The position numbers and the translations under genes were made by a program. The notes under the pieces were generated by a model, which ran no database searches, had not been told where the DNA came from, and was given only the letters and a program-made list of their open reading frames with translations. Source: Micromonospora nigra (GTDB lineage Bacteria > Actinomycetota > Actinomycetes > Mycobacteriales > Micromonosporaceae). Taken from it: a DNA stretch of 64,000 nt. The stretch is from contig NZ_FMHT01000003.1 of the NCBI RefSeq assembly GCF_900091585.1, positions 1,969,501 to 2,033,500 of the forward strand. The letters run 5' to 3'. Positions 8,801 to 16,987 of this stretch are shown in pieces; the stretch's first letter is position 1, and each line of letters opens with the position of its first letter.

Positions 8801-9228
8801 TCGGTGACGATGCGGCCAGCGTACGAGTGGTACGTGGACACCGTCGGTTCTCCCGCGAGGGGATCGTCCAGCGGGTCGCGCCCCCGCCTGCCGAGGCGGC
8901 GTACGAGCTGGTCGAGTCGGGTCCTCACCCGGTGCGCCAGCTCGCCGGCCGCCTTGCGGGTGAAGGTCAGCCCGAGCACCTGCTCGGGGCGCACGTACGA
9001 GTTGGCCACCAGCCAGACCACCCGGGCGGCCATCGTCTCGGTCTTGCCCGAGCCGGCACCCGCGACCACCAGCAGCGGCTCGACGGGCGCGGCGATGATC
9101 TCCGCCTGCTCCCGGGTCGGCGCGGGCAGGCGCAGCAGCCGGGCCAGCTCCACCGGGGTGTAGCGGGGGCCCGCGTCGGGCCTGCGGGGCACCGGCGGGA
9201 CGGTGCCGAACAGGGCGGGCTGGGTCAC
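5833..9228 (-). CDS. adnB: Helicase-nuclease subunit AdnB (UvrD-type motor with PD-(D/E)XK nuclease)
   Basis: 1131 residues. The N-terminal UvrD/PcrA motor has Walker A GAGSGKT (57-63), LLDEYQDTS (motif II), a Q-x-IYGWRGA motif and VAVTRPRRLL near the end of the motor. The C-terminal RecB-like nuclease has D1040 (GRMD), D1054 and K1056 (VVDWKTG). Together with AdnA it forms the ATP-dependent DNA end-resection machine known from mycobacteria (Rv3201c/Rv3202c). GTG start at 9228: TAGGGT lies 6 nt upstream and there is no Shine-Dalgarno. adnB therefore probably has its own leaderless promoter in the 37-bp gap after adnA, in addition to any read-through. Confidence 0.93.
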   Translation of the reverse strand: MTQPALFGTVPPVPRRPDAGPRYTPVELARLLRLPAPTREQAEIIAAPVEPLLVVAGAGSGKTETMAARVVWLVANSYVRPEQVLGLTFTRKAAGELAHRVRTRLDQLVRRLGRRGRDPLDDPLAGEPTVSTYHSYAGRIVTEHGLRAGYEPSTRLLTEASRWQLVDLIVRNYDGDMTGVDRMPSTVTDAVLALAGELDEHLVAPDALAAWTGRFFADVQSRPGRVYADVRRALALQQTRLKLLPLVRAYARRKDDFEAMDFADQLARAARVARDHPGVGEIERDRFRVVLLDEYQDTSHAQVVLLNALFGGGHPVTAVGDPCQSIYGWRGASAGTLDRFPTEFARSDGGPARVLGLTTSWRNRPEILGVANALATPLRAAGARVPELHAALSVADPIPHRSPRGAAAGTVHCALLTTYADEADWIADSVLAAWRAAGGNPGALPEHIPVARRPTTAVLVRLRSQIPAIESALRARGLPVEVVGLGGLLDTPEVRDVVCTLRVLADPTDGAALLRLLTGARWRIGPRDLVALHRRAKTLAAARRQLADDGAPEITPDLLDEATLVEALADLGPAQAYSAEGYARLRAYAHELGLLRYRLDQSLPELIADIERTIGLDVEVAVRAGHDGAGDAGLARGHLDALGDVAARFSGETPGATLAGFLAYLTAAEDEERGLAPGEVEVVEGAVQILTAHAAKGLEWDVVAVAGLSRGIWPGPVRNSDHWLGGLGVLPFPLRGDADGLPHLDLAEVGDQRGVARAVEDFTDSWRAHDEREERRLAYVAVTRPRRLLLCSGHWWGEGVKRPRGPSVLLREVHDACLDGGTGHLVDEWAPEPTPDAVNPTTEVVLRAEWPADPLGVRRPALAEAAALVRRNLAAGDGPGRPVPADGPAPANGVADDPEVARWEREADLLLAERSELTKLSGPVEVAVPGQLSVTQLVALRRDPEALARALRRPLPSEPSPYARRGTAFHAWLEQRFGADRLLDVDELPGAADADAAPDEALAELQERFLASEWADRVPVEVEVPFATVLAGVVVRGRMDAVFARPGGRFDVVDWKTGGQPVGRAAEAAAVQLAVYRLAWAELAGVPVDRVGAAFHYVRDGVTVRPADLLDVEGLTALIAELPGAGIPARG

Positions 9229-9234
9229 CGGGTC

Positions 9235-9240
9235 ACCCTA
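9235..9240 (-). promoter_or_regulatory. -10 box TAGGGT, internal leaderless promoter of adnB
   Basis: TAGGGT on the minus strand with a 6-nt spacer to GTG 9228, located in the 37-bp gap after the adnA stop. Confidence 0.5.
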
Positions 9241-9265
9241 GGGCCGGCAGGGACGTTTCCCACAG

Positions 9266-12200
9266 TCACGGCTGCGCCTCGCGGCGGGTCGGCGGCTCGA
9301 CGACCTGACGACCCTGGCCCGACACGGGGCAGCTCGTGCGCACGGGGCAGACCCGGCACTTCGCGTTCGCGACGGCGGCGAAGGTGGACGCGGCCATCGT
9401 GTCGGCCGTGCGCCGCACCAGCGCCGTCGCCCAGCCGGCCTCCGGCCCCTCGCCTGCCGGCGGCTGGCTCTGTTCCCGGGCGTCCTTCGCGGCGGTGCCG
9501 AGCTGCACCAGCGCCGCGCCGCCGGACTCCTCACCGAACTCGGCGAACGCCCCGGCCTCCACCGCCGCCTGGTACGCGCCCAACTGTGGATGTTCCGTCA
9601 GGTCGGACGCGGTGACGGCGGTGGACTTGCCGGTCTTGAGGTCCACCACCACCAGGCGGCCGTCCGCGTCGATCTCCAGGCGGTCCACCCGACCGACCAG
9701 GTGGACGGGGCGGTGCGGGTCGTCGAGGCGCACCGCGAACTCGTGCTCGATGGCGAGCAACCGGCGCGGATTCGCGGCGAGCCAGCGCAGCAGCTTGTCC
9801 ACCATGCCCTCGGCGCGGTCGCGTTCCGGGCCGACCATCCACCGCGCGGCCAGTTCGATCGCGTCGAAGCGCGCGGCGACGTAGTCCAGCAGCGCGCCCC
9901 GGTCGGCGCTGGCGTCCTCGGCCAGCATGGCCGCCGCGTGCACCAGGTTGCCGACGCCCTGCGCGGTTCCCGTCGGCGGGCTGCCGCCGTGCCGTTCCAG
10001 CAGCCAGCGCAGGCTGCACCGCAGCGCGCTCTCCATCGCCGACGGGGTGACCCGCACCGCGTCGCCCTCGTCGACCAACGGCCGGTCGTCGGAGAGCGGG
10101 CGCAGCCCCCACCAGTCGTCGGGGTGTGCGCCGGAGACCCCGGCGGCGGCGAGCCGGGCCAGTTGGGTCGCCGCCGCGTGCCGCCGGGCGGTCGGGGTCG
10201 CCGGGTCGGTGACCGCCGTACGCAGTTCCGCCACCAACGCCGGCAGGGTCAGCGCCCGGGGCGGCCGGCTCACCGGCAGGGTCACCGCGACCTCCGGGTC
10301 CGCCCCGCCCTCCCCGGCCCGGTCCGGTCGCCCCGGCTCCCCGACGCCACCCGAGCCGGTCGGACCCGTCGAGCCGGTCGGACCCGTCGAATCGGTCGGA
10401 CCCGTCGAATCGGTCGGACCCGTCGAATCGGTCGGACCCGTCGAGCCGGTCGGGTCGCCCGGACCGGTCGGGCCGAGTTCGTACAGGAAACGGCTGGGCT
10501 GTTCCTCGTGGTCGTCGCCGCCCACGGCGGCGGAGGCGACCGCCGAGACGAGGAGGCGTCGCCGGGCCCGGGTCACCGCCACGTGGAACAGCCGGCGTTC
10601 CTCGTCCAGCAGCGCCGACGTCTGCCCGACGAGCGTGGCGACCGAGCCGCTGCCGTCGGACCGGCCGGCCAGCACGTCGACCAGCCGCTCCGAGCCGAGC
10701 AGGCTGCCCCGCAGCCGCAGATCCGGCCAGACGCCCTCCTGCACGCCCGCGACCGCCACCAGGTCCCACTCCGACCCCTTGGCGGCGTGTGCGGTGAGCA
10801 GTCGCACCGCGTCTCCCCGGTCGGCTGTGGGGGCGAGCGTGTCGGCCGGCAACTCCTGGCCGAGCACGTGGTCGAGGAACACCTCGGTCCGCGCACCGGG
10901 CAGGCGGTCGGTGAACCGGGCGGCGGCGTCGAAGAGCACCAGCACCGCGTCCAGGTCACGGTCGGCGGCCTCCACCCGGCGACGGCGTGCCACGTCGCCC
11001 TCGCCGGATGCGGCCGGCCCCCGGCTCAGGGTCGCCGACCACAGCTCGGCCAGCCCGCTGGCCGACCACACCGCCCACAGCACGTCCTCGGCGGTCGTGC
11101 CCGGCCGGGCCGCCGCGTCCCGTGCCACCGCCAGCAGCCCGGCCACCGTCTGCGCCGGCTCCGCCCACCGTCGCTCGATGCCGGCCAGCTCGGCCGGATC
11201 CCGCAGCGCCTCCACGATCAGCTCGCCCGAGGGACGGCGGTCGCCCGCCGCCAGCGCCAACGCCCGCAGGCCCTGGCGCAGCCGCCGTTCGGCCAGGGGG
11301 TCGGCGCCCCCGAGCGGCGAGTGCAGCAGCGCGACGGCGGCCTCCTCGTCCAGCCGGTCGGGCTCCAGCGCGCAGCGCAGCAGGAGCAGCAGCGGCGCCA
11401 CCGCCGGTTGCAGGTGCAGCGGCAGGTCCTCGCCGTGCACCACAGTGGGCACCCCGGCGGCGTGCAGGGCCCGGCGCAGCGAGGGCAGGTGTCGCCCGGT
11501 CGAGCGGACCAGCACCGCCATCCGGGACCAGGGCACCCCGCCCAGCAGGTGCGCCTCGCGCAACGCGTGCGCCAGGAAGGCCGCCTCGCTGGTGGCGGAG
11601 CGGAAGGTGCGCACCTCCACGGAGCCCGGCGGCGCGTCGGGCAGGGGACGCAGCCGCCGGTGGGCCGCCGGGCCGCGCAGTCGGCGGGCCAACCGGGCGG
11701 CGGCGGCCACTAACCGCTCCCCCGCCCGGTAGGAGGTGGTCAGCACCACCTGGGCCGCGGGCGCACCGGAGGCCGTGCGGAACCGGTGCGGGAACGTGGT
11801 CACGCCGGCCGGATCGGCTCCCCGGAACGCGTACGTCGAGGAGTCCGGGTCGGCGAAGGCGACGAGCGGGGTGCCGCCGCCGGCCACCGTGGCGAGCAGA
11901 TCGAGCTGCGCCGGGTCGGTGTCGGCCAGCTCGTCGACGTAGACGCACGACAGGCGCCGGCGCTCGGCGGCGAGCAGCTCCGCGTCGTCGCGCAGCATCC
12001 CGGTGGCCGCCCGGACCAGCTCCGCCGGGTCGTACGCCACCGAACCGCGGTTGCTGACGTCGCGCAGGGCGAGGACGGCCACGTACTCGCGCAGGAAGCG
12101 CGCGGCGGCCGGCCAGTCGGCGCGACCGAGCTGCTCGCCGAGCCGGGCCAGCTCGGTCGGGCCGACGCCCCGCTCGGCGGCACGCATCAGCAGGTCGCGA

Positions 12201-12799
12201 AGCTGGGCGGCGAACGCCCGGGTACGCAGCGCGGGTCGCAGATCCTCCGGCCAGCCGACCGGGTCGTCGCCGGGTTCCTCTCCCACCACGTCGAGCAGCT
12301 CGCGGATGATCAGGTCCTGTTCCGGGCCGGTGAGCAGCCTGGGCGACGGCTCACCCCGCTCGGCGGCCGCCCGGCGCAACAGCCCGAAGGCGTACGCCGG
12401 GAAGGTGCGTACCAGCGGCTCGCGCAGCACCCGGTGCCCGTCGCGGGCGATCCGCGCCTCGATCCGGTGCCGTAGCTCGGTGGCCCCCCGCCGGCTGAAC
12501 GTGAGCACGAGGACGCGCTCCGGGTCGACCCCCTCCGCCACCCGGGCGGCGACCGCCTCCACCAGGACGCTGGTCTTGCCGGTGCCCGGCCCTCCGAGCA
12601 CCAGCATCGGCCCCTCGGTGTGCGCGACGATCTCACGCTGCGCGGGGTCGTCGCGCCAGATCGCCTGTTCCGCGCCGCCCACCTGGGTCGGAGCACGACC
12701 GGACAGCGGCTCGCCCACCTGGGCCGGAGCACGACCGGGCAGCGGCTCGCTCGCCTGGGCCGGCCCGTCGGGCCGACGCACCAACCGGTACGCCTGCAT
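9266..12799 (-). CDS. adnA: Helicase-nuclease subunit AdnA (UvrD-type motor, nuclease, Fe-S)
   Basis: 1177 residues. Walker [10 protein letters not shown] (69-77) and VTRARRRLL belong to the motor. The C-terminal nuclease has GRVDRLE and VVDLKTGK (D1053, K1055). Four Cys at 928, 1148, 1151 and 1157 (C-x219-C-x2-C-x5-C) match the iron-sulfur staple of AddB/AdnA-type nucleases. Start [10 protein letters not shown] at 12799 resembles mycobacterial AdnA. Two repeat-driven oddities: a 12-residue unit (EPLxGRAPxQVG) is repeated at residues 17-41, and a collagen-like STGPTD linker sits between motor and nuclease. Transcribed before adnB. Confidence 0.93.
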   Translation of the reverse strand: MQAYRLVRRPDGPAQASEPLPGRAPAQVGEPLSGRAPTQVGGAEQAIWRDDPAQREIVAHTEGPMLVLGGPGTGKTSVLVEAVAARVAEGVDPERVLVLTFSRRGATELRHRIEARIARDGHRVLREPLVRTFPAYAFGLLRRAAAERGEPSPRLLTGPEQDLIIRELLDVVGEEPGDDPVGWPEDLRPALRTRAFAAQLRDLLMRAAERGVGPTELARLGEQLGRADWPAAARFLREYVAVLALRDVSNRGSVAYDPAELVRAATGMLRDDAELLAAERRRLSCVYVDELADTDPAQLDLLATVAGGGTPLVAFADPDSSTYAFRGADPAGVTTFPHRFRTASGAPAAQVVLTTSYRAGERLVAAAARLARRLRGPAAHRRLRPLPDAPPGSVEVRTFRSATSEAAFLAHALREAHLLGGVPWSRMAVLVRSTGRHLPSLRRALHAAGVPTVVHGEDLPLHLQPAVAPLLLLLRCALEPDRLDEEAAVALLHSPLGGADPLAERRLRQGLRALALAAGDRRPSGELIVEALRDPAELAGIERRWAEPAQTVAGLLAVARDAAARPGTTAEDVLWAVWSASGLAELWSATLSRGPAASGEGDVARRRRVEAADRDLDAVLVLFDAAARFTDRLPGARTEVFLDHVLGQELPADTLAPTADRGDAVRLLTAHAAKGSEWDLVAVAGVQEGVWPDLRLRGSLLGSERLVDVLAGRSDGSGSVATLVGQTSALLDEERRLFHVAVTRARRRLLVSAVASAAVGGDDHEEQPSRFLYELGPTGPGDPTGSTGPTDSTGPTDSTGPTDSTGPTGSTGPTGSGGVGEPGRPDRAGEGGADPEVAVTLPVSRPPRALTLPALVAELRTAVTDPATPTARRHAAATQLARLAAAGVSGAHPDDWWGLRPLSDDRPLVDEGDAVRVTPSAMESALRCSLRWLLERHGGSPPTGTAQGVGNLVHAAAMLAEDASADRGALLDYVAARFDAIELAARWMVGPERDRAEGMVDKLLRWLAANPRRLLAIEHEFAVRLDDPHRPVHLVGRVDRLEIDADGRLVVVDLKTGKSTAVTASDLTEHPQLGAYQAAVEAGAFAEFGEESGGAALVQLGTAAKDAREQSQPPAGEGPEAGWATALVRRTADTMAASTFAAVANAKCRVCPVRTSCPVSGQGRQVVEPPTRREAQP
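10353..10460. repeat. 18-bp in-frame tandem repeat in adnA
   Basis: Five consecutive 18-bp units (10353-10442) built on gaatcggtcggacccgtc or gagccggtcggacccgtc, then one degenerate unit to 10460. On the minus strand each unit encodes six residues (STGPTD or STGPTG). It lies in the linker between the helicase and nuclease modules. Confidence 0.95.
12678..12763. repeat. 36-bp in-frame tandem repeat at adnA 5' end
   Basis: Two 36-bp copies (12678-12713, 12714-12749) differ at two positions, followed by a 14-bp partial third. They encode a repeated EPLxGRAPxQVG ahead of the AdnA Walker A motif. Confidence 0.9.
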
Positions 12800-13121
12800 C
12801 CCGCCATCCCATCACGGGCCTGCGACACTCCCCGACCCGCCACACCCTCGGCGGCCCAGCTCACCGGCTTCCTGTTTCGACCGGAGGATCGCCCGACAAC
12901 CTCCGCCCGGAAGATCGCCCGACAACCCGAGTTGCGGCAACTCGGGCCTCCAAGCCCCGCGGACATCCCGAATTGCCGCAACTCGGGCCGCCCCACCTCC
13001 GCCCGCCCCGCCCCGCCGCCACACCACTCCGCCACACCACACCGCCGCCCCGCCCCGTCCCGTCACCCCGTCACACCGCCATCCCGTGACGATCCGTGCC
13101 AGCGCCCGCTCCACGCAGCCT
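12800..13121. other. Gene-free region upstream of adnA with dyad repeats
   Basis: 322 bases without a supportable gene. It holds a direct repeat of gatcgcccgacaacc (12887 and 12913, 26 bp apart), the dyad element at 12926-12987, and a C-rich, low-G stretch (about 12990-13080) rich in ccgcc and cacac. The adnA promoter should be here but no clear box was found. Confidence 0.6.
12926..12987. repeat. Intergenic dyad element, copy A
   Basis: Two 21-bp palindromes separated by 20 bp: CCCGAGTTGC-G-GCAACTCGGG (12926-12946, perfect) and CCCGAATTGC-C-GCAACTCGGG (12967-12987, one mismatch). The whole 60-bp unit aligns with a second copy at 28410-28470. Confidence 0.75.
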
Positions 13122-13667
13122 TCAGGTGAGGTGGGACTCGATGACGTCGACCGCGCCGGCCACGGTGTCGGCGAGGTGGACCAGGTCGAGGCCGGCGGGC
13201 TTGAGGAAGCGCTGCTCGGCCAGCGACCGCAGCCAGTCGACCATCGGCCGGTAGAAGCCGTCGGTGTCGAGCAGCACCATCGGCTTGGCGTGCATGGCGA
13301 GGGTGGCGGTGGTCCACACCTCGAACAGTTCGTCGAGTGTGCCGAGGCCGCCGGGCAGGGTGAGAAAGGCGTCCGACTTCTCGATCATGAGGATCTTCCG
13401 AGCCGCCATCGACTCGGTGACCAGCAGCTCGTCGGAGGCGAGGTCGGCGACCTCAAGGTCGACCAGCGCCTGCGGGATCACCCCGACCGTACGCCCGCCG
13501 GCCGACCGCGCGCCGTCGGCGAGCGCACCCATCATGCCGACGCAGCCTCCACCGCTGACCAGCGTGTGCCCGCGTCGGGCCAGCTCCGCGCCGGTGGCGG
13601 CTGCCAGGTCGAGCCAGTGCTGGTCGAGGGTCCGCGAGGACGCACAGAACACGCAGATGGCCGCCAC
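13122..13667 (-). CDS. LOG family protein (TIGR00730 Rossmann fold)
   Basis: 181 residues from GTG 13667 (VAAICVFCASS). Hallmarks of the lysine-decarboxylase-like/LOG family: FCASS, SGGGCVGMMGA and PGGLGTLDELFE. LOG enzymes are cytokinin riboside 5'-monophosphate phosphoribohydrolases; bacterial members are often annotated this way without known physiology. The start lies 2 bp after the stop of the upstream LOG gene, so the two are translated from one mRNA. The 181-residue length suits the short LOG class. Confidence 0.88.
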   Translation of the reverse strand: MAAICVFCASSRTLDQHWLDLAAATGAELARRGHTLVSGGGCVGMMGALADGARSAGGRTVGVIPQALVDLEVADLASDELLVTESMAARKILMIEKSDAFLTLPGGLGTLDELFEVWTTATLAMHAKPMVLLDTDGFYRPMVDWLRSLAEQRFLKPAGLDLVHLADTVAGAVDVIESHLT

Positions 13668-13669
13668 GG

Positions 13670-14509
13670 TCAGCCCTCCCCGCCCTGCTCCGCGGCGGCC
13701 CGCTGGTCGGCGGCGGTCCGGGCCACGGCCTCCTCGCGTACCGCCTCCTGCTCCGTCGAGAGGTTGGTCTCGGAATCCACGATGTGCCGGACGGCCGCCT
13801 CGACCTCGTCGGTGACGCAGATCAGTTCGAGGTCGACCGGGCCGATCTTGCCCTCGGCGGCCATGGTGTCGCGCAGCCAGTCGAGCAGCCCGCGCCAGTA
13901 GTCCGCGCCCATCAGCACCACGGGGAAGCGGGTGACCTTGCCGGTCTGCACGAGGGTGAGCGCCTCGAACAGCTCGTCCATCGTGCCGAAGCCGCCGGGC
14001 AGCACCACGAACGCCTGGGCGTACTTGACGAACATGGTCTTGCGGGCGAAGAAGTAACGGAAGTCGATGGCCAGGTCGACCCACTCGTTGAGGCCCTGCT
14101 CGAACGGCAGCTCGATGCCCAGCCCGACGGAGAGGCCACCGGCCTCGCTGGCCCCCCGGTTCGCCGCCTCCATGACGCCCGGCCCGCCGCCGGTGATGAC
14201 GGCGTACCCGGCACGGGACAGCGCCGCGCCGAGCGCCTCGGCGAGCTGGCACTCGGGGCTGTCGGGCTTGCTGCGGGCGGAGCCGAAGACACTGACCGCC
14301 GGCGGCAGGTCGGCGAGGGTGTCGAACCCCTCGACGAACTCGCTGAGGATGCGCAGCGCCCGCCAGGCGTCCTTGGTCTTCCAGTCGTCGCGGGCCCGCG
14401 AGTCGAGCAGGCGCTGGTCGGCGGTGCTGGTCGGGATGGCCTGCCGGCGCAGCGTCACGGCACCTCTGTGCCGCTCTTGTCCCGGTTCGCGGGCGTTGCT
14501 TCGGGTCAT
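13670..14509 (-). CDS. LOG family protein, longer paralogue
   Basis: 279 residues. It has the core motifs VFGSARS, TGGGPGVMEAANRGA and LPGGFGTMDELFEALTLVQTGK, plus about 70 extra N-terminal and 50 C-terminal residues (Glu/Ala-rich tail). It is a paralogue of the next gene; the pair forms a two-gene operon. ATG 14509 has no Shine-Dalgarno but TACGGT lies 7 nt upstream, so it is probably leaderless. Predicted nucleotide-5'-monophosphate nucleosidase/phosphoribohydrolase, substrate unproven. Confidence 0.88.
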   Translation of the reverse strand: MTRSNAREPGQERHRGAVTLRRQAIPTSTADQRLLDSRARDDWKTKDAWRALRILSEFVEGFDTLADLPPAVSVFGSARSKPDSPECQLAEALGAALSRAGYAVITGGGPGVMEAANRGASEAGGLSVGLGIELPFEQGLNEWVDLAIDFRYFFARKTMFVKYAQAFVVLPGGFGTMDELFEALTLVQTGKVTRFPVVLMGADYWRGLLDWLRDTMAAEGKIGPVDLELICVTDEVEAAVRHIVDSETNLSTEQEAVREEAVARTAADQRAAAEQGGEG

Positions 14510-14516
14510 GGGAGCA

Positions 14517-14522
14517 ACCGTA
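14517..14522 (-). promoter_or_regulatory. -10 box TACGGT, leaderless promoter of LOG operon
   Basis: Minus-strand TACGGT, 7-nt spacer to ATG 14509. Confidence 0.45.
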
Positions 14523-14593
14523 GTGGAGTCACCCCCACCCGCCAGGCAAACAACTCGTGATCTTGGGCAACCAATTCGCTTGCCCGGACGTCC

Positions 14594-14615
14594 TACTATT
14601 CACATACCGGGTATG
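14594..14615 (+). promoter_or_regulatory. Promoter with 13-bp palindromic operator
   Basis: TACTAT (14594-14599) fits a -10 box. Immediately downstream lies the palindrome CATACCGGGTATG (14603-14615), covering the likely transcription start of the small gene at 14648. A sister palindrome CATACTGAGTATG lies at 20379-20391; both fit CATACYGRGTATG. Confidence 0.45.
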
Positions 14616-14647
14616 CCCCGGCAGCGCGCTTCGGGGGAGGAGACAGC

Positions 14648-14803
14648 GTGATCACCAACAACGAACGGATCCGGATCCGGCGCCAGATGGAGCGGCGGAT
14701 CCGCGACGTGGTGGCCGAACGCCGCCGCGCCCGCCTTCTGGAGTCCCCACCGGAAACCCCCGCCAGCGATCCCGCCGACCCCTCCCACCTGACACCCGCC
14801 TGA
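14648..14803 (+). CDS. Small Arg-rich protein, unknown function
   Basis: 51 residues from GTG 14648: a highly basic N-terminal half (RIRIRRQMERRIRD, then ERRRARLL) predicted helical, and a Pro/Ser/Asp tail. A very strong Shine-Dalgarno (GGGGGAGGAG) lies 6 nt before the GTG. A -10-like TACTAT and a palindromic operator precede it. I do not recognise a family; the signals, not the sequence, argue that it is real. The basic helix could bind nucleic acid, which is only a guess. Confidence 0.6.
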   Translation: MITNNERIRIRRQMERRIRDVVAERRRARLLESPPETPASDPADPSHLTPA

Positions 14804-14819
14804 GCCGACCCCCGTCGGG

Positions 14820-15893
14820 TCAGGCGGAGGCCAACCAGCGGTGCAGCGTGGCCGCTCCCTCTCGGATCTTGCCGATCTCGACGTGCTCGTCCCGGTGGTG
14901 GGCCAGGTTCGGGTCGCCGGGGCCGAAGTTGAGTGCCGGGATGCCCATCGCGGCGAACCGGGCCACGTCCGTCCAGCCGAACTTGCCGATCGGAGCCGCC
15001 CCGACGGCGGCCAGGAACTCCTGGGCCGGCGGGTTGTCCAATCCCGGTGCGGCACCGGCCGCGGCATCGGTCACCGCCAGGTCGAAGCCGGCGAACACCT
15101 CGCGCAGGTGAGCCTCGGCCGCCGCCGGGTCGCGGTCCGGGGCGTACCGGTAGTTGATCTCGATTTCGCAGCGGTCGGGGATCACGTTGCCCGCCACGCC
15201 GCCGTTGACCCGGACGGCGTTCAGGCCCTCACGGTAGTCGCAACCGTCGATGGTCACCCGGCGTGCCTCGTAGGCCCCGAGCCGGCGCAGCACCTCACCC
15301 GCCCCGTGGATGGCGTTCACCCCGTGCCAGGACCGCGCCGCGTGCGCCCGCTCGCCGTGCGTGGTCACGACCGCCCGCATCGTGCCCTGGCAGCCGGCCT
15401 CCACGATGCCGTACGTCGGCTCCAGCAGCACCGCGAAGTCGGCCTCCAGCCACTGCGGGTACGCCTGCGCGACCAGGTGCAGGCCGTTGTACTTCGACTC
15501 GATCTCCTCGGCCTCGTAGAAGAAGTACGTCACGTCGTAGCGCGGGTCGGGCAGGCTCACCGCCAGGTGCAGCGCGAACGCCACCCCCGACTTCATGTCG
15601 GAGGTGCCGCAGCCGTACATCAGGTCGCCGCGCATCGTCGACGGGAAGTTGTTGTTCAGCGGCACGGTGTCCAGGTGACCGGCGAGCACCACCCGGGTGG
15701 CCCGGCCCAGTTCCGTCCGGGCCATCACCGTGTTGCCGTGCCGGTGGGTGGACAGGTGCGGTACCGCCCGCAGCACCTCCTCGACACAGTCGGCGATCGC
15801 CTTCTCGTCGAGGGACACGGACTCGATGTCGACCAGCGCCCGGGTCAGGGCCACCGGATCGGCGAGGACCTCGGGGGTCAGCGGGTTCTCCAT
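14820..15893 (-). CDS. dapE: Succinyl-diaminopimelate desuccinylase
   Basis: 357 residues from ATG 15893. M20 metallopeptidase family: VVLAGHLDTVP (metal His/Asp), YGCGTSDMKSG (bridging Asp), FFYEAEEIES (catalytic Glu pair) and a C-terminal His in FGPGDPNLAHHRDE. It removes succinate from N-succinyl-LL-2,6-diaminopimelate in lysine and peptidoglycan precursor synthesis. It lies divergent to dapD, the earlier enzyme of the same branch. No Shine-Dalgarno; TACCGT lies 7 nt upstream of the ATG, so probably leaderless. Confidence 0.93.
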   Translation of the reverse strand: MENPLTPEVLADPVALTRALVDIESVSLDEKAIADCVEEVLRAVPHLSTHRHGNTVMARTELGRATRVVLAGHLDTVPLNNNFPSTMRGDLMYGCGTSDMKSGVAFALHLAVSLPDPRYDVTYFFYEAEEIESKYNGLHLVAQAYPQWLEADFAVLLEPTYGIVEAGCQGTMRAVVTTHGERAHAARSWHGVNAIHGAGEVLRRLGAYEARRVTIDGCDYREGLNAVRVNGGVAGNVIPDRCEIEINYRYAPDRDPAAAEAHLREVFAGFDLAVTDAAAGAAPGLDNPPAQEFLAAVGAAPIGKFGWTDVARFAAMGIPALNFGPGDPNLAHHRDEHVEIGKIREGAATLHRWLASA

Positions 15894-15900
15894 GCAGGGC

Positions 15901-15906
15901 ACGGTA
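15901..15906 (-). promoter_or_regulatory. -10 box TACCGT, leaderless promoter of dapE
   Basis: Minus-strand TACCGT, 7-nt spacer to ATG 15893. Confidence 0.5.
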
Positions 15907-15973
15907 CCGTCAGATCCGGCGACCGAGGGAGGTGAGCCCCGGAGCCCGGCAGCAGCGAACGAGGGGTGAACAC

Positions 15974-16933
15974 GTGACGTCCACACAATCCGCGTGGGGC
16001 ATCGGCCTGGCCACCGTCACCGCCGACGACCAGGTGCTCGACACCTGGTACCCGACGGGGAAGCTGGGTCTCGGCAAGCTTCCGCTGATCGCCGGTGAGG
16101 ACCAGGGCGACGTGCTGGACCTGCCCCCCGGTGCCGTGGGCGACCGCTGCCTGCCCGGCCTGCGGACGGTGCAGGTGGTCACCGTGATCGGCGCGCTCGA
16201 CGAGCCGATCAAGGACGCGGCCGACGCGTACCTGCGGCTGCACCTGCTCTCCCACCGCCTGGTGCGGCCCAACGAGCTGAACCTCGACGGCATCTTCGGC
16301 AAGCTGGCCAACGTGGCCTGGACCTCGGCCGGCCCGTGCCCGCCGGAGCGGGTGGACGAACTGCGCGTCATCGAGCGGGCCGCCGGCCGCCACCTGGCCG
16401 TGTACGGGGTGGACAAGTTCCCCCGGATGACCGACTACGTCGTGCCCGCAGGCGTGCGGATCGCCGACGCCGACCGGGTCCGCCTCGGCGCCCACCTCGC
16501 CGCCGGCACCACGGTCATGCACGAGGGGTTCGTCAACTTCAACGCCGGCACCCTCGGCACCTCCATGGTCGAGGGCCGGATCGTGCAGGGCGTGGTCGTC
16601 GGCGACGGCTCCGACATCGGCGGCGGCGCGTCGATCATGGGCACCCTCTCCGGGGGTGGCACCGACCGGATCAGCATCGGCGAGCGCAGCCTGATCGGCG
16701 CGAACGCGGGCGTCGGCATCTCCCTCGGCGACGACTGCGTGGTGGAGGCCGGCTGCTACATCACCGCCGCCTCGAAGATCGCCCTGCCGGACGGCCGGGT
16801 GGTCAAGGCCCGCGACCTGTCCGGGGTGGACGGGCTGCTGTTCTGGCGCAACTCCGTCACCGGCGCGCTGGAGGCGAAGCCGCGCACCGGCCGGGGCATC
16901 GAACTGAACGCGGCGTTGCACGCCAACGACTGA
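15974..16933 (+). CDS. dapD: Tetrahydrodipicolinate N-succinyltransferase
   Basis: 319 residues from GTG 15974, Shine-Dalgarno GAGGGG about 6 nt upstream. Length and sequence fit the actinobacterial DapD class (about 317 residues). The C-terminal half is a left-handed beta-helix of hexapeptide repeats (GDGSDIGGGASIMGTL, ISIGERSLIGANAGVGISLG, CVVEAGCYI); the motif EGFVNFNAGTLGTSMVEGR is typical. It transfers succinyl from succinyl-CoA to tetrahydrodipicolinate. Divergent from dapE across 80 bp. Confidence 0.95.
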   Translation: MTSTQSAWGIGLATVTADDQVLDTWYPTGKLGLGKLPLIAGEDQGDVLDLPPGAVGDRCLPGLRTVQVVTVIGALDEPIKDAADAYLRLHLLSHRLVRPNELNLDGIFGKLANVAWTSAGPCPPERVDELRVIERAAGRHLAVYGVDKFPRMTDYVVPAGVRIADADRVRLGAHLAAGTTVMHEGFVNFNAGTLGTSMVEGRIVQGVVVGDGSDIGGGASIMGTLSGGGTDRISIGERSLIGANAGVGISLGDDCVVEAGCYITAASKIALPDGRVVKARDLSGVDGLLFWRNSVTGALEAKPRTGRGIELNAALHAND

Positions 16934-16940
16934 CGGGCGA

Positions 16941-16979
16941 CCCTGCGGGTCCGCGGCTGTCGGCCACGGACCCGCAGGG
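16941..16979. terminator. Bidirectional terminator between dapD and S8 peptidase
   Basis: Perfect 13-bp stem CCCTGCGGGTCCG (16941-16953) and CGGACCCGCAGGG (16967-16979) with a 13-nt loop, placed in the 54-bp gap between two convergent genes. Confidence 0.8.
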
Positions 16980-16987
16980 GGTACGCC

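Noticed and set aside
5647..9615. 1322-codon plus-strand frame antisense to adnB
   Set aside because: Antisense shadow; adnB carries all helicase and nuclease motifs.
10353..10460. 18-bp repeat array as a CRISPR
   Set aside because: Units are contiguous with no spacers and lie in frame in adnA.
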